Positions 10,401 through 21,255 of a stretch of 64,000 bases of DNA are shown here, piece after piece (position 1 is the stretch's first letter; each line of letters starts with the position of its first letter). The DNA comes from Asparagopsis taxiformis (taxonomy: Eukaryota > Rhodophyta > Florideophyceae > Bonnemaisoniales > Bonnemaisoniaceae), in NCBI GenBank assembly GCA_030407315.1, contig JALQPE010002164.1, forward strand, positions 39,138 to 103,137. Reading direction: 5' to 3'. Below the pieces are notes generated by a model. That model was not told the DNA's origin and made no database searches. It saw only the letters and a list, made by a program, of their open reading frames with translations. A program made the position numbers and the translations under genes.

Positions 10401-11577
10401 TGTCGACCCGAAGTATCCTAATCATGTTTGCAAACTGCAGAAAGCTTTGTATGGACTAAAACAGGCTCCGAGGCAATGGCACGCAAAAATCGACGAGTTT
10501 CTCATTTCAGAACTAGAATTCCAGAGTTCTCCGTACGACCCATGTTTCTACGTGAGGTACCGTAAAGATTCGATGATAGTCATTGCCCTCTACGTTGATG
10601 ACCTCCTTATGGCTTCAAGCAGCAGAGACATGTTGAACGAGCTGAAGGCTGAGTTCAGTAGACGCTTCGAAATGAAAGATTGTGGGAAAGCTAGAGTGTG
10701 CCTCGGGCTGGAAATCGTAAGGGACTCACCTAGAGGACTACTTAATTTGAATCAAACTCGGTACGCTGAAAAGGTATTGGAACGATTCGGCATGGAGAAC
10801 TCAACCCCTGCTGCAACCCCTATGCAGGCTCAGATTTCCATCAGTGATACTGAAACAGAGGCCATCGACTCTACATTATACCGCAAAGCCATTGGAAGCT
10901 TGATGTATCTCGCAGTGGGAACTCGCCCCGACATCGCATTTGCTGTTGGAAGACTTGCCCAATTCGTGGAGACTCCAACCAAATCTCTCTGGGTTGCTGT
11001 CAAGCGTGTTCTAAGATACATTTCTGGTACTCGAAGCCTTGGTGTGCTGTACAGGGCATCGAAGCCTCTGTCACCTGTCGGATATAGTGACTCAGATTGG
11101 GGTGGTTGTACGATCAATCGGAAATCCACCAGCGGATACGTGTTCATGATGGCTGGAGCAGCGGTGAGCTGGAAATCTCACAAACAGAGTTGTGTAGCGC
11201 AATCATCCTCCGAAGCTGAATATATGGCTCTCAGCGCTGCAGTGAAGGAAGCTATTTGGTTGAGTAATATTGTTGGGTTTGGCTGTGGAAGCAGCTCGGC
11301 GGATCCGATCCTAATCAATGTCGACAACCAAGATTCCATCAAGATGGCTAGGAACGATGCCTCAGGAACTCGTACCAAACACATCGACATTCGGTATCAC
11401 TTCGTCCGAGACAGCTTACTCAAGACGTTGTTCGGCATTGACTACTGTCCCACATCAGATATGGCGGCAGATCTGTTAACCAAGCCCCTGCAACGAGTTC
11501 AATTTATCAAGCTCCGGGAGATGATCGGCGTTTCAGATATTTCATCCATCGAGCAGGTCAAAGAGGGGGAGTGTTGA
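7491..11577 (+). pseudogene. Ty1/copia gag-pol, broken by one small insertion
   Basis: Domains in order: gag; a CCHC knuckle (CTHCGRTNHTEPYC) near 8157; protease with a DSA active site (YIDSAATSHM) near 8395; integrase with an HHCC finger (HERLGHV ... CEGC) and a D,D-35-E core; reverse transcriptase with YVDD at 10591; and RNase H (SDSDWGG, SSSEAEYMAL). This is the copia order, integrase before reverse transcriptase. A 4-nt duplication (GGGC/GGCG, about 8930) between the integrase finger and core shifts the frame; the second copy lacks it. The stop codon lies inside the 3' LTR. From about 10,000 on, the sequence is nearly identical to the copia at 19399, but only about 80% similar before that, marking a recombination joint. 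Confidence 0.93.
11560..11571 (+). other. Polypurine tract
   Basis: AAAGAGGGGGAG directly abuts the LTR at 11572 and also encodes the last residues of RNase H. The same tract precedes the outer 3' LTR (12729-12740). Confidence 0.85.
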
Positions 11578-12059
11578 CTCACTGAGAATGGGCCTGGTAG
11601 GCCTAATTCCGTGAGAAAACTTTGACCCTCGATTTCTCTATGAAGGAGTGGTCTGAGCGCTCTGACACCTATCTCATCGTATTCAGCGTGCCCGAATTAG
11701 TCGGGTAGCGACTTCTCCGGGGTTCCTACGACACTCCATTACGGAGTAACTGGCCTCTGAAGTTTCAATTTGTTTGTCATAGTTTCAATTAGTAATTAGA
11801 AATGCCAAGATGGGTTGCCATCATGGCACAGGGAAAATGTTATGATAAGTGTACACGTGTGGATGATATGATAGAGAAGCCCACGTGTACCAGATTGGCA
11901 GCGGGTGCTTGCTAGGACAGACTGTCAGTGACAGTCTGTCTGGAGCAGCCTTGAACAGGCTGTCCTTAGCACCGCCGGCGCATCTCGGCGAGAATACAAA
12001 TTATGTAGTGAGCTCGCAGATTCAGTAAACGCTCGGTAGGCGACCAAACTTTATCAACA
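11572..12059 (+). repeat. LTR, copia subtype B (3' LTR of the nested element)
   Basis: 488 bp, TGTTGACTCA ... TTTATCAACA. It matches the LTR at 19399-19886 better than the subtype A LTRs that enclose it. The first six bases encode Cys-stop of pol. It has AGTAAA where the others have AATAAA. The next bases ATTGG correspond to the expected target site inside the RNase H gene. Confidence 0.92.
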
Positions 12060-12746
12060 ATTGGCAGCCTGATGTACCTAGCGGTGGGAACTCGCCCTGA
12101 CATCGCATTTGCTGTTGGGAGACTTGCACAGTTCGTTGAGGCCCCTACAAAAGCTCTCTGGGTAGCCGTTAAACGTGTCCTGCGCTACATCGCTGGTACA
12201 CGGGGCTTTGGCGTGATGTACAGAGCTACAGCAACACTTGCACCAGTCGGGTACAGCGACTCGGACTGGGGCGGTTGTACTATCAACCGGAAGTCGACCA
12301 GTGGCTATGTCTTCAAGATGGCTGGAGGAGCGGTGAGCTGGAAGTCTCGTAAGCAAGGCTGTGTAGCCCAGTCTTCCTCAGAAGCCGAATACATGGCTCT
12401 CAGTGCAGCAGTGAAGGAGGCAATCTGGCTGAGAAACATCGTTGGTTTCAGCAGCAGTACAAATCCTGCAGATCCTATCCTCATCAATGTGGATAATCAA
12501 GGATCTATCAAAATGGCTAGGAACGATGCTTCTGGAACCCGCACAAAGCATATCGACATTCGGTACCACTTTGTCCGGGATTGCCTCCTCGAAGGGATGT
12601 TCGATATCGACTACTGTCCAACATCCGATATGGTAGCGGATGTCCTCACTAAGCCTCTGCAAAGGATTCAGTTCGTCAAGCTTCGTGAACTTATGGGGGT
12701 AACTACCAAATCATTAATCGAGAAGGTCAAAGAGGGGGAGTGTTGA
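12060..12746 (+). pseudogene. Orphan RNase H tail of copia element A
   Basis: 224 codons beginning mid-gene at an IGSLMYLAVG block and running to the RNase H C-terminus and the outer LTR. It has SDSDWGGC, the KSTSGYV block, SSSEAEYM and TKHIDIRYHFVRD, and is about 80-85% similar in DNA to 10890-11571. The 5' remainder of this copy's reverse transcriptase is missing because of the nested insertion and deletion. Confidence 0.9.
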
Positions 12747-13228
12747 AGCACTGGAATTGGCCCTGAGGGGCTCAATTACGTGAGAAAACTTTGACCCTCG
12801 ATTTCTCCTAGAAGGAGTGCTCTATGCGCTCCGAAACCTATCTCATCGTGTTCAGCGTGCCCGAATTAGTCGGGTAGCAACTTCTCCGAAGCTTCTACGA
12901 CCTTTCTTCATGGAGATAATAGCGTCTGAAGTTTCAATTTGTTTGTCATACTTTCAATTAGTAATTTGAAAAGCCAGGATGGGTTGCCATCATGGCAGAG
13001 GGAAAATGTTATGATAAGTGTACACGTGTGGGTGATATGATTGAGAAGCCCAGGTGTACCAGATTGGCAGCGGGTGCTTGCTAGGACAGACTGTCAGTGA
13101 CAGGCTGTCTGGAGCAGCCATGAACAGGCTGTCCTTAGCACCGCCGACGCACCTCGGCGAGAATACAAATTATGTAGTGAGCTCGCAGATTCAATAAACG
13201 CTCGGTAAGCGACCAATTCGTTTCAACA
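12741..13228 (+). repeat. LTR, copia subtype A (3')
   Basis: 488 bp, near-identical to 5649-6136, including the TGTTGAAGCACTGG start and the AATTCGTTTCAACA end. It is followed by TCACA, repeating the five bases before the 5' LTR. Confidence 0.93.
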
Positions 13229-13690
13229 TCACACACGTTTGAATCGTACTTTATACTTAACGAAGACTTAAATGTTGAGGATGGAATTTGCAGTGGGAAT
13301 CAATGCTTGATAACGTTGAATGTAGAGGAATCTGGACGGATTGATGTGAATGTTTTAACGATTGGTGAAGATGTTTCATATCGACTGGAAACGTTTGGTG
13401 ATAGTGACGAACATTCAGGAATTTTCATCAAGAGTACCCGAGAACAATCAGAGGAAATTTGGATAGTCTTTTATCCAGATGTATCTACATCCGGTGACTT
13501 TGACTTGCAACGTCTCGACGACGGTAGTGTGAAAATTTCAACAGCAGATGGTAAACAAATTCTGCACCTCGACCCAGAGAATCATTCTGTAACACATGGT
13601 AGAATGCCAACACCGGCTCCATCAACAACAACGACTACAATGCATCCATCATCATCTTCGACGACAACTTTGCCGGTTATGAATTAATAA
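13229..13690 (+). pseudogene. Heparinase II/III-like gene, part after the copia insertion
   Basis: The frame that stops at 5648 with VDAGKDS resumes here with HTFESYFILNED once one copy of TCACA is ignored, so this is the other half of the same gene. It encodes the end of a beta-sandwich (ITLNVEESGRIDVNVLTIG, EEIWIVFYPDV, LDPENHSVTHG) and then a Thr/Ser/Pro linker. Two consecutive TAA codons follow at 13685-13690. After them the same frame stays open with more Thr/Pro linker, so the stops may be lesions rather than the natural end. Confidence 0.6.
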
Positions 13691-14799
13691 GCTTTTCCAA
13701 CGCAAACTTCAACGTTAAAAATCCCGACACCAACGACCCCGCCATTAGAACCGCTCCGACTCGAATTTGACAGACGACCACAAATTTGTCTCGGACGATC
13801 CACGACGGATCGTGCACAGTTTATGCACGGGACATCGTACGCACGCCAAGTCCCCTTCAATTTCACGCCATCCACGCGATAGGCGTCGTAACGGAGCGAA
13901 TTGTTCAATAGTTGTTTCGACGATACACGAGCGGCGATGCAGATGGCACCACAGACACGACAGATGTAGTCACAGCGCTTGCATCGCCTTCTTCATTGCC
14001 AGTTGCTACGTCGCCCATGGAATCTATGCAGGTAACTTCAACGATTTCGATCGCGGTTGAAGATGAACGGAAGGGTGTGCAATGGGGGAGATTTCTGCAT
14101 GAAACGGACGCACCGTTTCAGATTTTGTTTGTTGTGCGTGGAAAATCGGACACCATGCGTGGATTACGGGATTTATCCTCAGCATGTTCCAGAGAAACAA
14201 CGGTTCGTACAGAGTTCAAATTATTCGATTGTCGCGAAGGGTACACAGAGAGACGATGTGAACAAATTGGATCAAAACAGGACCAAAACCGATGTCGAGC
14301 GTATGCGCAAATGAAAAGGCAGCAAGAATATTATCTAGATGTTTACATGTTTGGTCTGCCAATCGCCGCCAACGATGCACAATTTGGGCCGAGATTTGCG
14401 CACCTCCTTGCGAAAGACTTTGCGAAACTCAGCGCGAATTGGTTGCTAGAAGAAACGAATCGCCGCTACCGAGCTCACCAGTCATATTGGTGGTATGTTC
14501 GGCCAGAAAGCGTGCGACGCGCATCCATGGGACGACAATTCTAAAGAGCGGCCCGATTCGCCGACGCCGCTTCTCAAACGGACGTACACGCATACGAAAC
14601 GATTGTTCATCTGCTTTTTTGCGTGGTTATGCATAAAATTCTTGAAGGGCTTCGTGGGTTGCAGGAGACGCACCAGAATTATCGTGTACAGCATGTGCGA
14701 ATTTTAGGACTTCCGTTGCAGTTGCTGGAGCTCCTTCGGAGCGCGTTGAATGAGATAGCCTTTCGCAACCATGAGCATGTCGTCGATATTGGTGAATAA
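13691..14799 (+). pseudogene. Decayed coding region, unrecognised domain, possibly the C-terminal part of the same gene
   Basis: In the frame of the preceding gene, sequence after the double stop reads as Thr/Pro linker, then a FDRRPQICLGRSTTDRAQF block, to a stop near 13880. After a frame change, 13912-14544 is open for 210 codons with blocks such as FLHETDAPFQILFVVRGKSD and a DVYMFGLPIAANDAQFGPRF block. It is interrupted by one in-frame TAA at 14542 and continues open with helix-rich sequence to 14799. I do not recognise the fold. The pattern of one coding track broken by isolated stops and shifts argues for a pseudogene rather than chance ORFs. Confidence 0.4.
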
Positions 14800-15381
14800 G
14801 GAGGTGCTGAACGTTACAGTTTCGACGTCCATGAGCATTACTCGTAGGTCGCTGCGTGCACACGATGATTTACGTTGCGGGGAATTGATAATTGCTTTCT
14901 CAGATAGCGCTGCATTCGCACGATGCAGAAACACAAATATGGTAGATGGTTCTTCCAGCACACTGTGTACACCTCATACACTATGAGTAGTACCTTGGAA
15001 CGAAAATCGTCAAAATTGATCTGGAAAATAGAAAATAGACGGCAGATTCATACATGCGTTTCGGCAATACTAACAATGCACCAATCGATGTACGATCGTA
15101 CTGTGCCTTCGATCACGTTTCACACATGGCCAGTGCATGTCACTATTGACAACTGCGCCACAGATTGACAACTTAGGTAATTCTGTTCTAATTTTTTTAT
15201 TCTTTTCTGCTAGTATACTGTGTTATCCGCGGGTGATTTCATATGGGTTGATGCGAACTCTGGTCAGCCAGTTCGTGGATGGATTGCAAAGCGCAAACGC
15301 GCAGAGAGATATGGCGGCGGATCGCCATTTCCCCGGGCACGAAGATATCATGCCCGTCGGCATGCTTCATCAAAATGTTAA
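14800..15381. other. No supported gene
   Basis: Short frames exist on both strands (for example 14704-14961 minus), but none has a motif, good start context or repeat copy elsewhere. Confidence 0.4.
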
Positions 15382-16092
15382 AATACAGATGTCGATAGTC
15401 TGGGGGCGCGCAACCAGGATGAAGAGGCACGTGAGCTAGGATCCCAATGCTTTGTGGACGGTTCCAATTCCAGTTCGGAGAGTGTGAAGCGTCTGAAAGT
15501 AGGGAGTGCAGATGCAAATAGTGTGCACGGGGTTACATCTCCAGAGGTGATTGAGATATCCTCCGATTCGGATGCTGAGAATCCAGAAAGAGAAGGGATC
15601 CCCCGAGAAGAGACTGCAGACGAAAGTGGTGGTCGAAATGAGGAGAGCCTAGGGACGAATGTTCTGCAAGAGGAGGATAATATCGACGAGCTCGATTGTT
15701 CTACCAACAGAGGAACCCTGAGTTTCGTTCAGTATGACTCGAGTGCTATTGAGGTGATACACCGCTATCTAGAGGAGTTAGTAGTCCCCCCCTCTCACGG
15801 CTTTGCACCAAATTCATTTTCATTGCGAGAACAGCTGAGGGGGTTGATTGATGGGTACCAGAAGGATTTAGCTGAGAATATCGGCTACCAAGTTCCGAAA
15901 GAGGACGGCGGGTCTTGGAGGCAGCGAACGTTCTTCGACAAGAAGGCCATGTTGGTGATTCACCACTACCTTGGTTCAGTTGCGGGGATCCCGCATGGAG
16001 GTTTTGGGCAAAGCACGCCTGTGTTACGTCGTCAACTGTATTCTTACTTGGGGCATCTCCGGAACTTGGCACGCGAGCGGTGTCGCATATGA
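15382..16092 (+). CDS. Acidic protein with a tandemly duplicated ~50-residue domain, function unknown
   Basis: Frame open from a stop at 15379 to 16092, with no early ATG (GTG at 15454), so the true start may lie in an upstream exon. The N-terminal half is acidic and Ser-rich and includes EVIEISSDSDAE, a stretch typical of SUMO-interaction-like motifs in nuclear proteins. The C-terminal half holds two related units, IEVIHRYLEELVVPPSHGF and LVIHHYLGSVAGIPHGGFG, each followed by a LREQL/LRRQL helix. I cannot name the domain. It ends about 170 bp before the gypsy relic on the opposite strand. Confidence 0.45.
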   Translation, partial: NTDVDSLGARNQDEEARELGSQCFVDGSNSSSESVKRLKVGSADANSVHGVTSPEVIEISSDSDAENPEREGIPREETADESGGRNEESLGTNVLQEEDNIDELDCSTNRGTLSFVQYDSSAIEVIHRYLEELVVPPSHGFAPNSFSLREQLRGLIDGYQKDLAENIGYQVPKEDGGSWRQRTFFDKKAMLVIHHYLGSVAGIPHGGFGQSTPVLRRQLYSYLGHLRNLARERCRI

Positions 16093-16265
16093 TGACCCCA
16101 GGAGCTTCAAATGATGAAAATTAAATTCTTTTGTTTCAAGTGAGCGTAGCCAGCTGCCCTCCTACATGTGATATGATGTAGGGGCCCCTGGATGCCTCCA
16201 GTAGCTTGCAATTGTTAGTGTCAGTATCCAGAAATTTCCGGGTTGCACATGGGGCAAATGCTGAT

Positions 16266-19200
16266 TCAGCCAGATAGTGTGCGGTTGAGGACAGATTCTG
16301 GCACCGGGATTCGGCGTCGCTTGTAGTAAGCGATGACTTGACTACGCGGTACGTGTTCGGGTGGTTGCCATGTATCATCCTGTTGGGAGTAAACATACCA
16401 GCGCACTCTGAACCGGAGAACACCATCCAGCTCACCGTGATTCACGATATGGTCAATGACACAACTCTCCACACCTTCCTCCTCTTGCGTTGATACATCT
16501 TCTTGCGCTTCGGCCGACGGCCTTACTGCGGATTCCGCGCGGCTTGCGTTTGTGTTCACGTCTATCATGGCTGGTTCAGCATCTGTTGGGAAGGTGATCA
16601 GGGTACCTCCAGGCATGGATGAACTGTCGAAGTTGGCGAACCGCCATGGGTCTTCGGGAGTTTCTTCATCACCCACAGGGTGTTCTTCCTCTCCGACTCT
16701 TTGACTTACGTCATGCGTGGCTTCTATCATCGAAGGTTCATCGCTTTGTTGTGTGTCTTGCTGAGGGTCAGGGACTACTACCTCAGAAAGGATGTCATAG
16801 GGTGGTGGGGGTGACTCGACAACCCTATCCCGAGAGATTCTCTCCTCACTTCTTCCAATCCGGAGTACTACTGTGTCCTTGTCTAGGGACACCACCCGAT
16901 ACGGGCCTTCTGCAACGGGGGACAACTTGTGGTGTCCATCCCTACCGTGATGTTACTTGCGCACGAAGACGTGCGAGTCTGGTGCCAGGTTCTGGCTGAC
17001 AGGGCGTACCCTTGCGTTGAAGTTGCGTTGATAACGCTTTTGCTCCTTGCTAATGGATTTGCGTGCACTCGATACGAGGTTGTGCAACCATACCTTCCAT
17101 CGTTGAAGGTATGACTTGGGCGCTTCGCCAATGGTACCTCCCGGCTCGGGCGCAAGTACCAGAGAGGATGGGGGACGGGACAATACCAACTCAAAGGGTG
17201 TACCGCTGGTGACCCTATGCACCTGTGTGTTGTATGAATAGGTGATGACGTCTGTGAACAAGTCCCAATCCTTAGGATGATCAGAGACATAGGTGCGTAT
17301 CGCCGACAATAAGGTACGGTTGTACCTCTCCACCTGACCATTGGTCTGTGGGTGGTAAGTTGTCGTGAAGAGATTCTCTACTCCAAGTATGCGGCATACA
17401 TGCTGGAAGAAACGGGAGGTAAACTGCTTCCCATTATCGGACAACAACCAAACTGGTGGTCCATATGCCATAACCCAATGGGTGACGAATGCTTTGGCGA
17501 CCGCTTCGGCAGTGATGGTCTTCATCGGGACTGTCCTTACCAATTTGGAGTAGCGGTCGGACATTACAAGAAGGAAGCGGTTACCGCGTGGTGTCTTGAT
17601 CAACTCGCCCAACAGGTCAATGGCCACGAACTCCAGCGGAGAGGAAGCGGGGAACAAGCGCAGTTCCTTTTGGTGTTGGCGAAGGCGCACTCGATTGCGT
17701 GCACACTGAACACAGTTCTTGGATACTGCATAGCAGTCAACTGCCATGGAGGGCCAATAGAAATTCCTTCGCAAGTACTGATACAGTCTTCGTCCACCGG
17801 GATGCCCGGAAATTTTGCTGTAGTGTGCAATGCGTAACACGCGTGGCTGTAGCGAAGTCGGTACGACAATCTGATGCTCACCCGATGCGGTTCGCAGAAG
17901 GATACCCTCATCATCAACCATGAAGGACCGTTGGTTGACGTCACCCTGCTCCATCTTTGACCGGATGCCTGTGCATAATGCATCGCGTTGCTGTTCCAGG
18001 AGGATCTCCGAATGAGTGATAGGGGTCAAGGCCGGTTCGGCGATACCCTCGGAGGCCAACAGAAGCTTGTCGGAGAATTCATACTCGTCAAGTATGTCCG
18101 AGGTCGAAGGTTCTTCGTCGTCAGCCGGTTCGGCAAGGGACACGCAAGGGTCCGTAGTGAAGCATGGGATCTCATCTTCGATGGGAGATATAGTCTCGCT
18201 GAATGTCTTCAGCCTTGACAAAGCATCGGCTTGGGTGTTCTTGAGCCCCTTCTTGTATTGAATCTCGAAGTCGAACTCACTGAGGCGGAGCCTCCACCGC
18301 ATGAGTCTACCGGAAGGTTCTGATATTCCCATGAGCCATCTAAGGGATGCATGGTCGGAGTGTACCGTAAATTTCACTCCTTGTAAGTATGGGCGCAGGG
18401 TCTGCAGTGCCCATACAACAGCAAGGCACTCCTTTTCCGAAGTTGAGTAATTGCGTTCCGCAGGGTTCAATGAACGAGACCAGAACCCAATGGGTTTCCG
18501 GTCATCCTCTGGGTATTCCTGAAACAGGACGGCACCAATCTGGTGATCACTTGCGTCTGTATCGATGGAGAGTGGGAGACCCAAGCGTGGTAAAGCGAGC
18601 ACAGGTAGTGATAGGATAGCCTGGACCAGGTTTGCGAAGGCTGCTGATTCAGCTTTACCGAACGGTTCCAGCTTAGTGGGCATGCCTTTCTTCAGTAAGG
18701 CGTTGAGTGGTCCAGCGATGCGAGCAAAGTTAGGGACGAACCGTCGGTAAACATTGCAAAGGCCGAGGAAGGACCTAAGCTCAGTCAGAGCGGTCGGATG
18801 CTGGACATCTCGAAGGCTCTTCGTATGGGCCTCGTTGATGGTGAGCCTACCAGGCTTGATTACATGTCCAAGGTATTTCACCGTATCGGTACACCACTCA
18901 CACTTCCTTAGCTTGAGGGAGATGCCGGAACGGCGTAAGGTACCGAGTATCTTGTCGACATCCTTTATGTGTGTGTCAAAGTCCTTCGAGAAGATGATGA
19001 TGTCATCGAGGTATACCAAACATGTACGCCATGCGTACCGATTGAGGAGTATGTCCAATGTTCTCTGGAACGTCGCAGGTGCATTCATAAGCCCGAAGGG
19101 CATTCGCTTAAAGCGGTATGTGCCTGCGTGGCTTGTGAAGGTTGTCTTATCGCGATCCGCGGCCGCGACGGGTATCTGCCAGTATCCCCAGTTGGCATCC

Positions 19201-19398
19201 AGCGTGGAGAATATAGTGGCTTCTCCCAGGGAGTCGATGCAGTCATCCATCCTTGGGAGGGGGTAAGTACTTCGGACTGTCATGGAGTTCAGCTTCCTGT
19301 AGTCAACACAGAATCGATACGATCCTTCGGCCTTCGGGGCGATCACCACGGATGAAGCCCACTCTGTTTCTGCGGGTTCAATGACATCGGCGTCAATC
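16266..19398 (-). pseudogene. Ty3/gypsy chromoviral pol, 5'-truncated
   Basis: Minus-strand pol in the gypsy order: reverse transcriptase (YLDDIIIFSKD), RNase H (SIDTDASDHQIGA), integrase finger (GHPGGRRL ... CVQCARNR), integrase core (LLSDNGKQFTS, TYHPQTNGQVERYNR), and a C-terminal chromodomain (FRVRWYVYSQQDDTWQP). The frame is intact except for a single TAA at 16953-16955 between integrase and chromodomain; the downstream part is in the same frame. The gene starts abruptly at 19398, where copia subtype B inserted, so gag, protease and the 5' LTR are missing. I could not fix a 3' LTR to the left, although TGTAGGAGGG on the minus strand near 16164 is a candidate LTR start. Confidence 0.92.
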
Positions 19399-19886
19399 TG
19401 TTGACTCACTGAGAATGGGCCTGGTAGGCCTAATTCCGTGAGAAAACTTTGACCCTCGTTTTCTCCTAGAAGGAGTGGTCTGAGCGCTCTGACACCTATC
19501 TCATCGTGTTCAGCGTGCCCGAATTAGTCGGGTAGCAACTTCTCCAAAGCTTCTACGACCTTTCTTCATGGAGATAATAGCGTCTGAAGTTTCAATTTGT
19601 TTGTCATAGTTTCAATTAGTAATTAGAAATGCCAGGATGGGTTGCCATCATGGCAGAGGGAAAATGTTATGATAAGTGTACACGTGTGGATGATATGATA
19701 GAGAAGCCCACGTGTACCAGATTGGCAGCGGGTGCTTGCTAGGACAGACTGTCAGTGACAGTCTGTCTGGAGCAGCCTTGAACAGGCTGTCCTTAGCACC
19801 GCCGGCGCACCTCGGCGAGAATACAAATTATGTAGTGAGCTCGCAGATTCAATAAACGCTCGGTAAGCGACCAAACTTTATCAACA
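19399..19886 (+). repeat. LTR, copia subtype B (5')
   Basis: 488 bp with TGTTGACTCACT start and TTTATCAACA end, the same subtype as 11572-12059. It has AATAAA near 19850 and the 12-bp GACAGACTGTCA inverted repeat. Confidence 0.93.
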
Positions 19887-19900
19887 GGTTATGGGCCCAG
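19887..19900 (+). other. Primer-binding site, half-tRNA(iMet) type
   Basis: GGTTATGGGCCCAG directly after the LTR, identical to the site in the other copia copy and complementary to the anticodon arm of initiator tRNA. Confidence 0.8.
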
Positions 19901-20291
19901 TGCGCTCGCTCGGGTCGTTTCTTATTCTCTAGCGCTGCGGTGAGTCTCTCTTTCGCGTCGGCGTGTCTCTTACCTTTCTCGCTTTGTTTCTTCTCGTTTT
20001 GTCTTCTTTCCTGCGCGTCCTCCTGCTCCAGTTCTGCGCCTCCGTGCGCTTTCGCTCGCCTGCGCGTCGCGTTCGTCGCGCTCCCTCCTGCGGCGCCGCG
20101 GTCTCGCCTCGCCACCCGGCGTCCGTCTCGCCTCCCCTCGGCTACGCCTCGCCGACGCTCGGCGTACCATCGTGTCATCTGACTGTCACAGTGACAACAT
20201 CTACTGCCATCGTGACACAAAAACTCTGTCATCAAGTGACATCTCTTGCAACACATCGGATCTTTCGCTGGAGCTATCTCGCGCCAAATAC

Positions 20292-20382
20292 AAAAATTTC
20301 TTCCGGCTCTCGCTGGGACTCGAACGCACGACCGCGAGATTCCGAGCTGCACAGCACGGCTTAACCGCTGAGCTACTGGCCC
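20292..20382 (-). ncRNA. Antisense tRNA-like Pol III cassette in the copia leader
   Basis: On the minus strand, A box TAGCTCAGCGG (20365-20375) and B box CGTTCGAGTCCC (20315-20326) span 61 nt, longer than the 55 nt of the other copy, as in tRNAs with a longer variable arm. TCTCGC and GCGAGA flank the T-arm region and can pair. A T5 run (20292-20296) follows about 20 nt after the B box. Acceptor pairing is poor, so this is tRNA-derived rather than a functional tRNA. Confidence 0.62.
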
Positions 20383-20554
20383 ACTTAACGCCAGCATACT
20401 CGAATCGACTGCTCCTAATAAAAGACTTGTCTATACCTTTCTCAACTCGGTTCTGCTCTTGTAAGTCAGCAACCTTGTCCTGATCGATATAGCATTAATA
20501 AGTCACACAAAAATAAACTTCTGCATTGGTTAACCTACTCATTCATCTTCAAAA

Positions 20555-20651
20555 GTAAGTTATACCTTTCATCTTTCGGTCAATTTCAAGGTTTAGACCT
20601 TAGTACTGATCGGTATAACTGCTAACCTCTTCTCTCTCTCTATCTCCATAG
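20555..20651 (+). other. Predicted 97-nt intron; splicing creates the start codon
   Basis: Donor GTAAGT after AAAA (20551-20554); acceptor CTCTCTATCTCCATAG at 20651. Joining A (20554) to TGTCTAGT gives ATG TCT AGT. Position, length and outcome match the other copy although the sequences have diverged. Confidence 0.8.
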
Positions 20652-21070
20652 TGTCTAGTAGTGACGAGGATCGCATCGAGCCGAATAACGAGCAGCCAGC
20701 TCCGAGGCTTCGACGCGACGGTGAGTCTCTTCGCGACCGTGTTTTCCGAAAGGCGTATAGCATCGCCGAAAGAAGGGACAATAAGAAGAAATACGCCGCT
20801 CACAAGGCTGCAAACCGTTCCAGGTGCTCTCACTGCAACGTATATCTCAATTCCGCTGAGTCCAGAGCTGCTCATCTCAACGGATCCAGACACAAGAAAA
20901 CCATCGAGCGCCTCAAGGAGGGTCCTCTAAAAGTTTGCAGGCCCTGTGGTGTCATCGTCCGGACTCAGAGTGAGTTCGACAACCATCTTCGCGGCAACCG
21001 CCATCGCAGTATTGCGAAGGCCCTGGAAATCACCAAAGCTTCCAAAGCTTCTTCTTCCTCCGATAAGTAG
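20652..21070 (+). CDS. Two-finger U1/JAZ-type C2H2 protein of the copia element
   Basis: About 139 residues, same length as the copy at 6889, with an intact frame. Two fingers with C-x2-C-x12-H-x5-H spacing begin at CSHCNVYLNSAES and CRPCGVIVRTQSEFD. Differences from the other copy fall mostly in the acidic N-terminus and Ala/Lys tail, while the finger cores are kept, which suggests selection on the protein. The ATG is made by splicing. Confidence 0.78.
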
Positions 21071-21255
21071 TTTCTCTCTCTCCTCTAGACACTAGAAATC
21101 TAGCTGATTTCGTATCGTTAAACCTTGCTTTCTTGTTCTCCATCCACTTCGCTCTTAGCTAGACAGTCTCTATCCTATAGATCCCAGCTTGGTTCTCGAC
21201 GACTATCGGTTGTCCACTTGGGAAGGGTCGAACAGATAAGACTTACTGCAGAGCC
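21071..21255 (+). promoter_or_regulatory. Conserved leader before gag-pol with candidate 3' splice site
   Basis: Matches 7308-7490 closely; TCTATCCTATAG ends at 21180 and the gag-pol ATG is at 21256 in GAGCCATGG context. Confidence 0.4.

Larger units (their letters stand above)
5649..13228 (+). mobile_element. Composite Ty1/copia retrotransposon block (element A with collapsed nested element B)
   Basis: The block is bounded by two 488-bp LTRs of one subtype (A, starting TGTTGAAGCAC) at 5649-6136 and 12741-13228. Both outer edges carry the same 5-bp target duplication TCACA (5644-5648 and 13229-13233). Inside, a gag-pol frame ends at an LTR of a second subtype (B, starting TGTTGACTCAC, 11572-12059). 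That LTR is followed by the orphan RNase H tail of element A. No subtype B 5' LTR is present. The best reading is that B inserted in A's RNase H region and homologous recombination later removed the intervening half of each element. Confidence 0.88.

Noticed and set aside
9000..11390. Minus-strand ORFs inside copia pol
   Set aside because: Shadows; the same ones recur at homologous positions in the second copy only because the sense protein is conserved.
19849..20397. 182-codon minus ORF across the copia LTR and leader
   Set aside because: It spans the LTR, primer site and tRNA-like region; open by chance in GC-rich sequence.
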